A program made the translations under genes and the position numbers. Source: an uncultured Lachnospiraceae bacterium (GTDB lineage Bacteria; Bacillota; Clostridia; Lachnospirales; Lachnospiraceae). Taken from it: a stretch of DNA of 18,109 nucleotides. Shown here piece by piece: positions 6,113-13,548 of the stretch; position 1 is the first letter of the stretch; each line of letters opens with the position of its first letter. Where the stretch lies: NCBI GenBank assembly GCA_934330725.1, contig CAKRGM010000046.1, positions 1 to 18,109 on the forward strand, in the 5' to 3' direction. The notes under the pieces were generated by a model. The model saw only the letters and a list, made by a program, of their open reading frames with translations. It did not search any database and had not been told where the DNA came from.

Positions 6113-7072
6113 TCACCTTGCACAGGTTGGCTTTTGATTTTCTTTCGTATAATCAAACCGCCCATCATTTTTTTCTTCCAATGCTTTTATCATATGATAT
6201 GTATATTCATTATATGGTGTTGCAATCCCCAGTTCTTTTCCCATTCTTATTAATGCACCTGAAAACATATCTATTTCAGTGTGGCGACCGGCATCAATAT
6301 CCTGAAGGGTTGAATACCGTGCTGAAGGCATAACAGCACTTCCATGTCCGGATGATACATCCGCATTGCTTAGATCTATTCCTTTTGCAGCCGCTATTGC
6401 CTCAAGTTCCTTTCTGAGTCCGTCACTGATAACTTTCATATGTACACTGTCGCGATAACATCCTACCCCGGCCCCCAGAATTGCCTGAGGCAGATTATTG
6501 CAGACATTCAGACGGAACTTATTCCACATTTCAGCCTGAATAAATTCTGTTGAACGGAAATGAATTCCTGTATTACCAAAAAGTTCTTCAACGGCCTGCA
6601 CACGCTCACTATTATATGGTTCTGCAATCTCTCCAAAAATAATACCGATGGTTGTATCAGGATTAAAACAGTAACCATCTCCTTCTTTATGTGAAGCCAC
6701 TTTAATTACTGAATATAAAAGGTGGGAAGCTCCTGTTTTTTCTGATATTATGTCCTCACTGTCAACACCATTCATAAGGCTCATTATAATGGTATTGTCA
6801 CCTGTTGCTTCTTTGATGCTTTCAAGTGCACCGGGAAGTGCTCCATACTTTAACGAAACTATTATCAAATCCACACCGCATGCTTCCTGTGGTGTCCATA
6901 CTTCCGGACGGTATACAACATTATTAATTTTACATCCATTTTTCTTCAGCCGGTCGGCACGCTCTCCTTCGGCAATCACACCAAGTCTGATATCTTCGCG
7001 GCTGGAAAGTCCCCAGATAACATAAGAACCGACTGCTCCGGCACCTAAAACTGCAACTGATTTTATCTTCAT
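6113..7072 (-). CDS. panE: 2-dehydropantoate 2-reductase family protein (ApbA/PanE)
   Basis: The family reduces 2-dehydropantoate to pantoate with NADPH in pantothenate and CoA synthesis. The 319 residues begin with the dinucleotide-binding loop GAGAVGS (10-16). SLMNGVDSE near 98-106 follows, then the catalytic lysine K185 in AEMWNKFRLNVCNN, and the C-terminal substrate domain with DIDAGRHTEIDMFSG (258-272). Length fits the family. The start is supported by GGAGGTGG about 7 nt upstream. The gene stands alone, without panB or panC next to it, so it could be a paralogue acting on another 2-oxo acid. It is transcribed from its own promoter at 7113-7141 and diverges from the HAD pseudogene. Confidence 0.85.
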   Translation of the reverse strand: MKIKSVAVLGAGAVGSYVIWGLSSREDIRLGVIAEGERADRLKKNGCKINNVVYRPEVWTPQEACGVDLIIVSLKYGALPGALESIKEATGDNTIIMSLMNGVDSEDIISEKTGASHLLYSVIKVASHKEGDGYCFNPDTTIGIIFGEIAEPYNSERVQAVEELFGNTGIHFRSTEFIQAEMWNKFRLNVCNNLPQAILGAGVGCYRDSVHMKVISDGLRKELEAIAAAKGIDLSNADVSSGHGSAVMPSARYSTLQDIDAGRHTEIDMFSGALIRMGKELGIATPYNEYTYHMIKALEEKNDGRFDYTKENQKPTCAR

Positions 7073-7112
7073 ATTCTGCCACCTCCGTTTTTTCTGATAT
7101 TATTTAGCATAA

Positions 7113-7141
7113 ATTATAAATATTAATTTTTTAAATGTCTA
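7113..7141 (-). promoter_or_regulatory. Promoter of the ketopantoate reductase gene
   Basis: TAGACA (7141-7136), a 17-bp spacer and a perfect TATAAT (7118-7113) on the minus strand, about 40 nt before the start codon. Confidence 0.6.
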
Positions 7142-7217
7142 TTATTTTTGTATTATTAATGATTTTCAAAGTATTTCCACTATAAACTTTATTTTTATAA
7201 ATCTTATAGTACCTTTG

Positions 7218-7246
7218 TTGACAAAAATCTTAAATGATAATATTTT
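7218..7246 (+). promoter_or_regulatory. Probable promoter of the HAD pseudogene
   Basis: A perfect TTGACA (7218-7223) is followed after 17 bp by TATTTT (7241-7246) on the plus strand, with the GAGGTG ribosome-binding site at 7274-7279. The expression signals have survived although the gene is broken. Confidence 0.4.
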
Positions 7247-7285
7247 CTAAAAAAATATAAAATATAGATTTGTGAGGTGTTTGTT

Positions 7286-7781
7286 ATGATGGCTAAGATA
7301 CTGACTTTTGACTGCTATGGAACTGAATACAAATATTTTTGTTCCGGCATATGATAAAATTATTGAAATTCACAAATCATTTTTACCATTTCCGGATGTT
7401 TTAGAAGCACTGCATGCATTAAAGAACAAAGGTTACGAGTTAGCTGTAATGTCAAACAGCACAAAACAGATTATGCAATGCAACCTGGAAAAGCTTGATA
7501 ATATATTTGATGATAGTCTGGTGGCAGATGAAACTGAATGCTATAAGCCGGACCTGAATTTCTTCAGAATGGCTGAACAGAAGTTTTCACTTCACGAAAA
7601 AGAGCATTGCCATATTGCAAAAGGATACTGGTGGGATATTGTTCCTGCTACAAAAATGGGTTAGAAAAAGATCTGGGTAAACAGACTTAATCTGACATCT
7701 GGAAGAAGCGTTGAAAATCCCTATATAACAGTATCATCATTAAAAGATTTGCCACAACTTAACGGTCCTTTGCCCCGTTGA
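7286..7781 (+). pseudogene. Decayed HAD-superfamily hydrolase (haloacid dehalogenase-like)
   Basis: Three pieces of one HAD hydrolase remain. From the ATG at 7286/7289 the frame reads (M)AKILTFDCYGT, the catalytic motif I with the nucleophile Asp, and then meets a stop at about 7355. A second frame, shifted relative to the first, continues from about 7320 with PFPDVLEALHALKNKGYEL, motif II AVMSNST, the motif III lysine in ECYKPDLNF and motif IV-like WWDIVPATKMG, ending at TAG 7662-7664. Beyond that stop the same frame continues as KKIWVNRLNLTSG to TGA at 7779-7781, as expected for this family, where the residue at the stop is normally Trp (TGG to TAG). So there is an internal deletion with frameshift that removed most of the cap domain, plus a nonsense mutation. 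No working enzyme is expected. Confidence 0.85.
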
Positions 7782-7830
7782 CTGCCATTTTAAAGCCTGC
7801 GTCCATTATTTCCACAGCTTTTCTGCGGTA
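7759..7830 (-). pseudogene. Possible C-terminal gene remnant of 23 codons
   Basis: Just downstream of the ECF ATPase gene, the minus strand reads 23 sense codons with a strongly protein-like end (KAVEIMDAGFKMAVNGAKDR) closed by TAA at 7761-7759. A stop precedes it at 7833-7831. There is no start or ribosome-binding site. It may be the tail of a gene lost from the end of the transport operon; I do not recognise the family. Confidence 0.25.
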
Positions 7831-7879
7831 TCAGTACACCTGAAACACCTTTTTAGTTAATGCAAGTATTAATGAAGCA

Positions 7880-9325
7880 TTATATCTTTTCCAACCGGAT
7901 TATCATATCACAACACACATCCAGTAATTCATTATCATGAGTTATAATAAACTGTGTTTTTCCCTGTTCTTTTAAACTATGAATTAATCCGGCTGCCTGT
8001 AACATAGATGTATAATCAAGTCCACTTGTGGGTTCATCATATATTATAATATCTTTCCCTGAAATAATTGCCCCGGCAATTGCAACACGCTGCTTTTCTC
8101 CACCTGAAAGAGACATCGGATGAACATCCAGATATTGTGAAATATTTAACTTATCTAATATTTCATGTGCAGATTCTTTTACTTTTATCAATTCATCTTT
8201 ATCACGGATATGCAATGCTTCAATTGAAAGTAACATCTCGTCCCATACACTTTCTGCAAATAATTGTCTGTTTACATCCTGCATAACCAAATATGTCTTC
8301 TTTCTTCGCTGTTTTGGCTTTACCACAGAACCGTCAAAACAGATTACCCCACGCTCTTTTGTCTCCAATCCACATAAGCATCTGGCCAATGTGCTTTTGC
8401 CGGCACCATTTTCTCCTAATATTCCGACAACTGCCCCCTGCGGTATTTCCTTATCAGGAATATTTAATACTTCTTTTGCGTGCCTGCCTTTTTCATACGA
8501 AAAGTGATAATCCTTAAACTGGATTTTTGCATTTTCATGTAAATTTACATGTACCTCTGGAATTATTTTTTTATCATATTCGTAAACTCTAAGCCCAAAT
8601 CTGTGAAAATGTTCAATATCCGTCATTCTGAATTCTGACATAGAAATATCTTTAATTATCCTGCCTTTTTCCATAATCAGTACTCTGTCAGCTATTTCAA
8701 ACAGCCAGCTTATTCTGTGCTCCGCTATTACTATTGTTTTTTTCTTAAGCTTCCATTGCCCTACAATGTTCTTAAGCTCATCAATTGACTTTATGTCCAG
8801 ATTAGACGTTGGTTCGTCCATAACTATAACATCCGGGTCTAATGTAGAAACACATGCGCATGCTATTTTTTGCTTCTCTCCTCCTGACAATTCAAATAAG
8901 CTTCTTCCCAACAGCCTTTCCATGCGAAAATCTGTTACCGTGCTTTCAAAATTTTTATATATTTCTTCCCTGGGCTTTGCCAGATTTTCACTGGCAAAAA
9001 CTATTTCTGAATCAGTTTCTACCGTAAAAAACTGTGATTTGGGATTTTGAAATACACTGCCTGCTGTTTCGGCTGTTTTATAAAGTTCATTTGTTTCTAT
9101 ATCTATACCATTTAACAGGACTGTACCATTTACTGTTCCTTCATAAAAATGAGGGATAAGTCCGTTTATCATTCTTGTAAATGTGGTCTTCCCACATCCG
9201 GAACGTCCACAAACTAAAACAACCTGGCCTTTTGGTATTGTTATGTTAATGTCCTTTAAAGCCTGCTTATCTTCAACGTTTTCATACTGAAAACCAACCT
9301 CTTTAAACTCAATAGCTGTCTCCAT
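7880..9325 (-). CDS. ECF transporter ATPase, two ABC domains fused (EcfA-EcfA')
   Basis: This cytoplasmic subunit powers an energy-coupling-factor importer. It holds two complete ABC ATPase domains in 481 residues. The first has Walker A GRSGCGKTT (40-48), Q-loop Q93, signature LSGGEKQK (146-153), Walker B ending DEP (170-172) and switch H203. The second has Walker A GENGAGKST (304-312), Q349, signature LSGGEKQR (406-413), DEP (430-432) and H463. All catalytic residues are present in both, so both sites should hydrolyse ATP. Group II ECF systems often have two separate ATPases; here they are fused. It is the last gene of the S-T-A operon, 24 nt after the T gene, with AGGAG 8 nt before the ATG. 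Substrate is set by the S component, not by this subunit. Confidence 0.93.
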   Translation of the reverse strand: METAIEFKEVGFQYENVEDKQALKDINITIPKGQVVLVCGRSGCGKTTFTRMINGLIPHFYEGTVNGTVLLNGIDIETNELYKTAETAGSVFQNPKSQFFTVETDSEIVFASENLAKPREEIYKNFESTVTDFRMERLLGRSLFELSGGEKQKIACACVSTLDPDVIVMDEPTSNLDIKSIDELKNIVGQWKLKKKTIVIAEHRISWLFEIADRVLIMEKGRIIKDISMSEFRMTDIEHFHRFGLRVYEYDKKIIPEVHVNLHENAKIQFKDYHFSYEKGRHAKEVLNIPDKEIPQGAVVGILGENGAGKSTLARCLCGLETKERGVICFDGSVVKPKQRRKKTYLVMQDVNRQLFAESVWDEMLLSIEALHIRDKDELIKVKESAHEILDKLNISQYLDVHPMSLSGGEKQRVAIAGAIISGKDIIIYDEPTSGLDYTSMLQAAGLIHSLKEQGKTQFIITHDNELLDVCCDMIIRLEKI

Positions 9326-9349
9326 TGTTTATACTCCTGTTATCTAAAT

Positions 9350-10087
9350 CTAATACAGGTATGCAAAGTATATATGCATGGCAATTGCTGCTGCCAGCCC
9401 TGTAAATACCATTCCATCGCGCCATGTAAAACCTATAGGGCACAAATTTGTCCTTTCATAAGGAGCATCCAGTCCCCTTGTTAATGCTGCAGCGGACAAA
9501 TCGTTACCAATTGATACAACACTTACAAGAAATGGAACCATTCTGTACTCTAACATTTTCACAGGATTTCGAAATGATCCGATATCCCGTAACTTCATTG
9601 CCTCAGATACTGCACGGTACTCATCTATAATAGTTGGGAATAAACGGAATACTACCGACACCGGTGCAGAAAAACTCCTGCTGATGTGCATTCTGTCCAT
9701 TGCCGCTACAAATTCGCTTACGGATGTTGTCCTAAACACCAGGTAAAGTAACATTCCTGTAGGGGTAATCTTTGTAAAAAATGCTACCATTCCTGTAAAA
9801 AAGAGATTTACAACATATGTCAGATGTCTTACAAGAAGCCCCGGCAGAATACAACAGATAAGATATATAATTCCATAACTTACAGCTTTTTTATAATCTT
9901 TTAAAATAAGCAGCAGTATAAAAGGTATTACTGCAAATACATATTTTAAAATTACGCATGCAGTTGTATATTCTCCTGTAAGAAGGATTACTGATGCTCC
10001 AAGACAAAAAAGCAGTTTTGTCCTGGGATCCAGATATAATCCTCTGTGATTTTGCTGTCTTTGATAAATTCTGCTTTTCTGTGCCAT
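9350..10087 (-). CDS. ECF transporter transmembrane component T (CbiQ/EcfT family)
   Basis: This 245-residue membrane protein has several hydrophobic segments (about 27-60, 68-85, 91-118 and 225-245) and a long cytoplasmic coupling region between about 120 and 215. That region carries the features by which T components grip the ATPases: LRD at 166-168 and TRG at 203-205 (variants of the paired Ala-Arg-Gly coupling motifs), with FRLFPTIIDE just before. Its ATG overlaps the stop codon of the S gene (TAATG), so the two are translationally coupled. It links the S component to the fused ATPase of the same operon. Confidence 0.88.
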   Translation of the reverse strand: MAQKSRIYQRQQNHRGLYLDPRTKLLFCLGASVILLTGEYTTACVILKYVFAVIPFILLLILKDYKKAVSYGIIYLICCILPGLLVRHLTYVVNLFFTGMVAFFTKITPTGMLLYLVFRTTSVSEFVAAMDRMHISRSFSAPVSVVFRLFPTIIDEYRAVSEAMKLRDIGSFRNPVKMLEYRMVPFLVSVVSIGNDLSAAALTRGLDAPYERTNLCPIGFTWRDGMVFTGLAAAIAMHIYFAYLY

Positions 10088-10686
10088 TAAACCAGACCAC
10101 TCTTTTCAAAATGTTTTTTTAATACAGTGCGGCCTAATAAGCCCCCAAGAATTCCACCTGTAAATGATAATACAATCAATAAAGGAAATATCCAGCCATG
10201 TTTAAAATATCCGCTTATAGCCATAACATAATTTTCACCATATCCAACTGCCTTCTTTTGCAGCCACTCGTCACTGGCAAATAGCCACTGAATATAGTTA
10301 CTTGCCGTTGAAACAGAAGCTATACCATAAGCAAGTACACACATTTTACTGCTTTTATATCCACCCGTCTTTAAAATAAGCTCAGCAAAAAAACTGAAAA
10401 TAACGCCGCTTATCAATGCTCCCGGTCCCATTCCGGTAAGCACCATCACAAGTCCGTTTATAACTGCAGTAATAAGTATCATTCCAAATTTTTTTACCTT
10501 TGTATAAAATAACATCGTAGGAATACCAATCAGCAATGGCGATACAATTGCCAATAACATAAATCCCATCGGAATCATTCCAAGAGTGCATGCCACTGCA
10601 ACTGAAATTACGAGATTTATTGCAGTAAAAATACCAATATTCATAAAGTCCTTTCCATTTAATTTTGTTGAATCTTTTTTCTTCAT
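10087..10686 (-). CDS. ECF transporter substrate-binding component S (MptD/Trep_Strep family)
   Basis: This is a 199-residue integral membrane protein with about five or six transmembrane helices (near 15-40, 40-58, 65-90, 107-125, 142-160, 163-190). The sequence style (GKDFMNIGIFTAINLVIS, GIPTMLFY, GPGALISGVIFSFFAELIL) fits the Trep_Strep/MptD family of putative ECF S components. The substrate of this family is not established to my knowledge. Its position directly before T and fused A genes gives a complete ECF importer. GGGAG lies 7 nt before the ATG. The operon starts at the promoter 10767-10795 and carries the 21-bp-spaced half-sites upstream, so it is probably controlled by the divergent AraC-type regulator. 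Confidence 0.82.
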   Translation of the reverse strand: MKKKDSTKLNGKDFMNIGIFTAINLVISVAVACTLGMIPMGFMLLAIVSPLLIGIPTMLFYTKVKKFGMILITAVINGLVMVLTGMGPGALISGVIFSFFAELILKTGGYKSSKMCVLAYGIASVSTASNYIQWLFASDEWLQKKAVGYGENYVMAISGYFKHGWIFPLLIVLSFTGGILGGLLGRTVLKKHFEKSGLV

Positions 10687-10766
10687 AAGTTGTCTCCCTT
10701 TTTTCTAAAACTTGACTACTAAAGCCATTAATGCTATATTCCGGTTAGTTCTTGCTAACACAAGTT

Positions 10767-10795
10767 ATTTTAATCATTCTTATATTAGCTTGCAA
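10767..10795 (-). promoter_or_regulatory. Promoter of the ECF transporter operon
   Basis: TTGCAA (10795-10790), a 17-bp spacer and TAAAAT (10772-10767) on the minus strand. The weak -35 suits an activator-dependent promoter. Regulator half-sites end 13 bp upstream of it. Confidence 0.55.
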
Positions 10796-10808
10796 GAAAC
10801 TGCTTTTC

Positions 10809-10848
10809 TTGTGTGTAATTATGGTTTTTTTGTGTGAATTTTGTGTTT
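10809..10848. promoter_or_regulatory. Predicted operator of the AraC-type regulator at the ECF/araC divergent region
   Basis: On the plus strand TTGTGTGT (10809-10816) and TTGTGTGA (10830-10837) are direct repeats 21 bp apart, i.e. two helical turns, followed by TTGTGTTT (10841-10848) 11 bp on. The same half-site type and spacing occurs at 15391-15419. The pair is 13 bp upstream of the ECF -35, and the cluster ends 12 bp before the regulator's start codon, so self-control is likely too. Confidence 0.6.
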
Positions 10849-10860
10849 TAAGGAGCAACT

Positions 10861-11823
10861 ATGAGTGAAAAAATAAATGGAAAATACTATAACATATGTT
10901 TAAAAAATGGATTTTTACCGGATGATGAAAATACCAAATACTGTTCTGCCGGAAAGACATTACGTGTTGATAATGCTGCAGGCCATGGTACATACTGGAT
11001 TTATGAAGCAGGAGATTTATTCAGCATAAGAATACATGATTTTTATTTTAATCAGACACAGACTATGACTTTTCGCTTTTACGACTGTATGAGTATAACA
11101 AAATATGATGAAATCAGTGGAACAGAGCTTCCTTCAGGACGCAAACTGACCTCCGGCTGCATTAAATCATTTATTGGTGGAAAAGAGCATCCATACTCTG
11201 TTGAAATTCCCGCTAAAAAACGTATCTCAATCATTGGCATTGAGATTTTACCGGCATTTTATAATAAATATTTAAAAGATTTAAATCCAGATGAATATAA
11301 AAATATAACAAAGGCTTTTCACTCAGTTGACCAGACTGATGATTTCCCGGAAATGTCAGCCCTGTTATCAGAAATAAAGGCTTTTAGAGGTGAAGGACTG
11401 GCCGCCCAGTTATTCTATAACGCAAAGATATCAGAGGCAATGTCACTTCTTGCTAACTATCAAAAATCAACAGTCCATAATTTATCTCAAAATGACAAAG
11501 AGCATATTCGCACAGTAACTATGTATATTGATGAGAACTATACAAAATCAATTACAATAAAAGACCTTGAAAAACTTGCATATATGGGAACAACAAAACT
11601 CCAGAAAAGTTTCCACCAGTATCATGGATGTACCATTACAACCTATATCCAGCACAAACGTATTGAAAAAGCTAAAGAATTATTGAAAAACACCTCAATG
11701 CCTGTCAATGAAATTGCTGCAGAAACCGGATATAAAAAGGCCAGCCATTTTTCTAAAATTTTCAAAAAAACGACTGGTATACTTCCTCTTAAGTATCGTA
11801 AATCACATTCAGGAAAATGTTAG
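10861..11823 (+). CDS. AraC-family transcriptional regulator of the transport locus
   Basis: The 320-residue cytoplasmic DNA-binding protein has a C-terminal AraC/XylS domain (about 213-315) with two helix-turn-helix units: TIKDLEKLAYMGTTKLQKSF and the more conserved PVNEIAAETGYKKASHFSKI, followed by FKKTTGILPLKYR. The N-terminal ~200 residues form an effector domain without an obvious cupin HxH pattern, of the type seen in regulators next to siderophore or metal transporters (a family impression, not proven). AAGGAG lies 5 nt before the ATG. It is divergent from the ECF operon and convergent with the ABC pair; its last 15 bp overlap the end of the ABC gene. Paired half-sites at both target promoters make it the likely activator of both transport units. 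Confidence 0.9.
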   Translation: MSEKINGKYYNICLKNGFLPDDENTKYCSAGKTLRVDNAAGHGTYWIYEAGDLFSIRIHDFYFNQTQTMTFRFYDCMSITKYDEISGTELPSGRKLTSGCIKSFIGGKEHPYSVEIPAKKRISIIGIEILPAFYNKYLKDLNPDEYKNITKAFHSVDQTDDFPEMSALLSEIKAFRGEGLAAQLFYNAKISEAMSLLANYQKSTVHNLSQNDKEHIRTVTMYIDENYTKSITIKDLEKLAYMGTTKLQKSFHQYHGCTITTYIQHKRIEKAKELLKNTSMPVNEIAAETGYKKASHFSKIFKKTTGILPLKYRKSHSGKC

Positions 11824-13548
11824 AACATCTGTCTGTTCAGCTTCATACATTTTTTTATATTTACCATTTTTTAAAAGTAACTCTTCATGAGTACCACTCT
11901 CTGCAATTTTTCCCTGGGACAGCACCAGTATCTGGTCTGCTTTTTTTATCACTGAAAGATTATGAGCAACCATTACTACTGTCTTTTGCTGCTTCAGGAG
12001 ATTTGCAATTGCAGTTTTTACTGCATATTCATTTTCGATATCAAGTGATGCTGTTGCTTCATCCAAAAGTAAAATCGGTCTGTCCTGAATAATTGCCCTG
12101 GCAATAGATAACCTCTGTCTCTGCCCTCCTGAAAACTTATTTCCATTTTCTCCTGCTTCTGCCATATAACCATTCTTTTCTTTTTCGATAAATTCCTCAC
12201 AATTAGCCTCTTTACATGCCATCATAATTTCTTCGTCAGTTGCATTATGTTTTGCATAACGGATATTATCTTTAATACTGTCATTAAAAAACATAACATC
12301 CTGGTCAACCATGGAAATATTACCCAGTACAGCTTCAGGACTATACCTGCTTATATCTTTACCGCCTACTGATATTTTCCCGTTATCTGCTTGATAAAAT
12401 CCTGATATAAGATTTAAAATTGTTGATTTTCCAGAACCGGAATCTCCAACTATTGCTGTTAATTTATGCTCTGGAATATGAAATGAAATATCTTTCAGAA
12501 TATAATTTCCTTTTTCATACGCAAAACTGACATTTTCAAATTCTATGTCGTAATGTCCTGCACTAAGCGGCATATCCACTCCCTTTTCCTCATCTTCATT
12601 CATAATCTTAATTATTTTTGCTTTGGAAATCATTAAATTTTTGTAACTAAACAAATCAATTGAAATTGATGAGGTAAGCTTTATAAGAAGCACCGGCAGC
12701 ATTGCTGTCATAATAAAGTCAACTGCACTCAGCTGTCCCTGCCTGAAAGGTTCCATTGTCAGAAGAATTACTACCGGAACACTGATCCAGCTAATCATGT
12801 TATAAGCAAAGCCAACCGGAATTCCTTTTTCTTCATATTTATAGCATACTTCACTATATCTGCGCATTGACTGTGTAATTGCTTCATTTCTCTTTCCACA
12901 CATTCCATAAATGCGCAATGTCTGAATACCTGATATATATTCTACTATTTCAGAAACTGTTCTGGCAGAAACTTCATTTTTTTCATTACCATATACCCTG
13001 ACTACGCGAAAGGAAAGCCACAGATTTGGAATCAGTAATAAACATACTCCCAGCATTACAAGACCTGCCGGTAAAAACATGGACATCATAACCGCAATCA
13101 ATGTAATGGACAATGTAACATTTTTAGCAATATTGCCAATATTATGAGTCAATATTTTCTCATAATTGGTCACATCTGAATTCATGACATTTACATATTC
13201 ACCTACATGCCCTTTTTGAAACTTCCTTAATGGGATTTTCTTTAACTTATCACCTAATATCAGCCTGATATTTTTCGATACCAGTGCACCGCCTGTCTGG
13301 CTTTTTGTATATCCTGCCCCATATACGATAAACCGCACAGCAAAAAGTATTATCAGGCCTGTTACAATTTTAACTATTTTTTCTGTATTAAATATGCCCT
13401 CATGCAGCCACATAAGTATAAAATAAACTGCACAATAGCTAAATCCAGCAAGTATTCCTTCTATTATTGTTAAAAACGTCCCTGTCCACAGGGTTTTGTT
13501 TTTCCTGAAAATATTACTGCTATGAGTACTCATTATCTGTCGCCTCAT
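11809..13548 (-). CDS. ABC transporter half-molecule, permease plus ATPase (second of a pair)
   Basis: This 579-residue type IV ABC protein has a membrane domain of about six helices in residues 20-300 and a nucleotide-binding domain from about 334. Walker A is GDSGSGKST (368-376), Q-loop Q416, signature FSGGQRQR (472-479), Walker B LLLDEA (493-498) and switch H529. With the upstream gene it should form a heterodimer. The first ATG (13548) overlaps the upstream stop as ATGA but has no clear ribosome-binding site. The next in-frame ATG, at 13533, has GAGG 9 nt before it and may be the true start, giving 574 residues. Paired half-transporters beside an AraC regulator resemble the YbtP/YbtQ siderophore importers; export is equally possible from the fold alone. 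Confidence 0.92.
   Translation of the reverse strand: MRRQIMSTHSSNIFRKNKTLWTGTFLTIIEGILAGFSYCAVYFILMWLHEGIFNTEKIVKIVTGLIILFAVRFIVYGAGYTKSQTGGALVSKNIRLILGDKLKKIPLRKFQKGHVGEYVNVMNSDVTNYEKILTHNIGNIAKNVTLSITLIAVMMSMFLPAGLVMLGVCLLLIPNLWLSFRVVRVYGNEKNEVSARTVSEIVEYISGIQTLRIYGMCGKRNEAITQSMRRYSEVCYKYEEKGIPVGFAYNMISWISVPVVILLTMEPFRQGQLSAVDFIMTAMLPVLLIKLTSSISIDLFSYKNLMISKAKIIKIMNEDEEKGVDMPLSAGHYDIEFENVSFAYEKGNYILKDISFHIPEHKLTAIVGDSGSGKSTILNLISGFYQADNGKISVGGKDISRYSPEAVLGNISMVDQDVMFFNDSIKDNIRYAKHNATDEEIMMACKEANCEEFIEKEKNGYMAEAGENGNKFSGGQRQRLSIARAIIQDRPILLLDEATASLDIENEYAVKTAIANLLKQQKTVVMVAHNLSVIKKADQILVLSQGKIAESGTHEELLLKNGKYKKMYEAEQTDVLTFS

Noticed and set aside
5917..6333. Open frame of 138 codons on the plus strand opposite the end of the ketopantoate reductase gene
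   Set aside because: Composition is Phe/Leu/His-rich in the way antisense AT-rich frames are. It overlaps a clear gene and contains the PLP-enzyme promoter region. No ribosome-binding site is seen.
7846..7885. Possible terminator after the ECF ATPase gene
   Set aside because: TAATGC/GCATTA can pair but the stem is only 6 A/T-rich bp, the loop is 13 nt and there is no T-run on the minus strand.
11824..11855. Possible terminator for the AraC-type regulator of the transport locus (GAACA/TGTTC then T-run)
   Set aside because: The stem has 5 bp and the T-run is separated from it by about 11 nt, too far for an intrinsic terminator.
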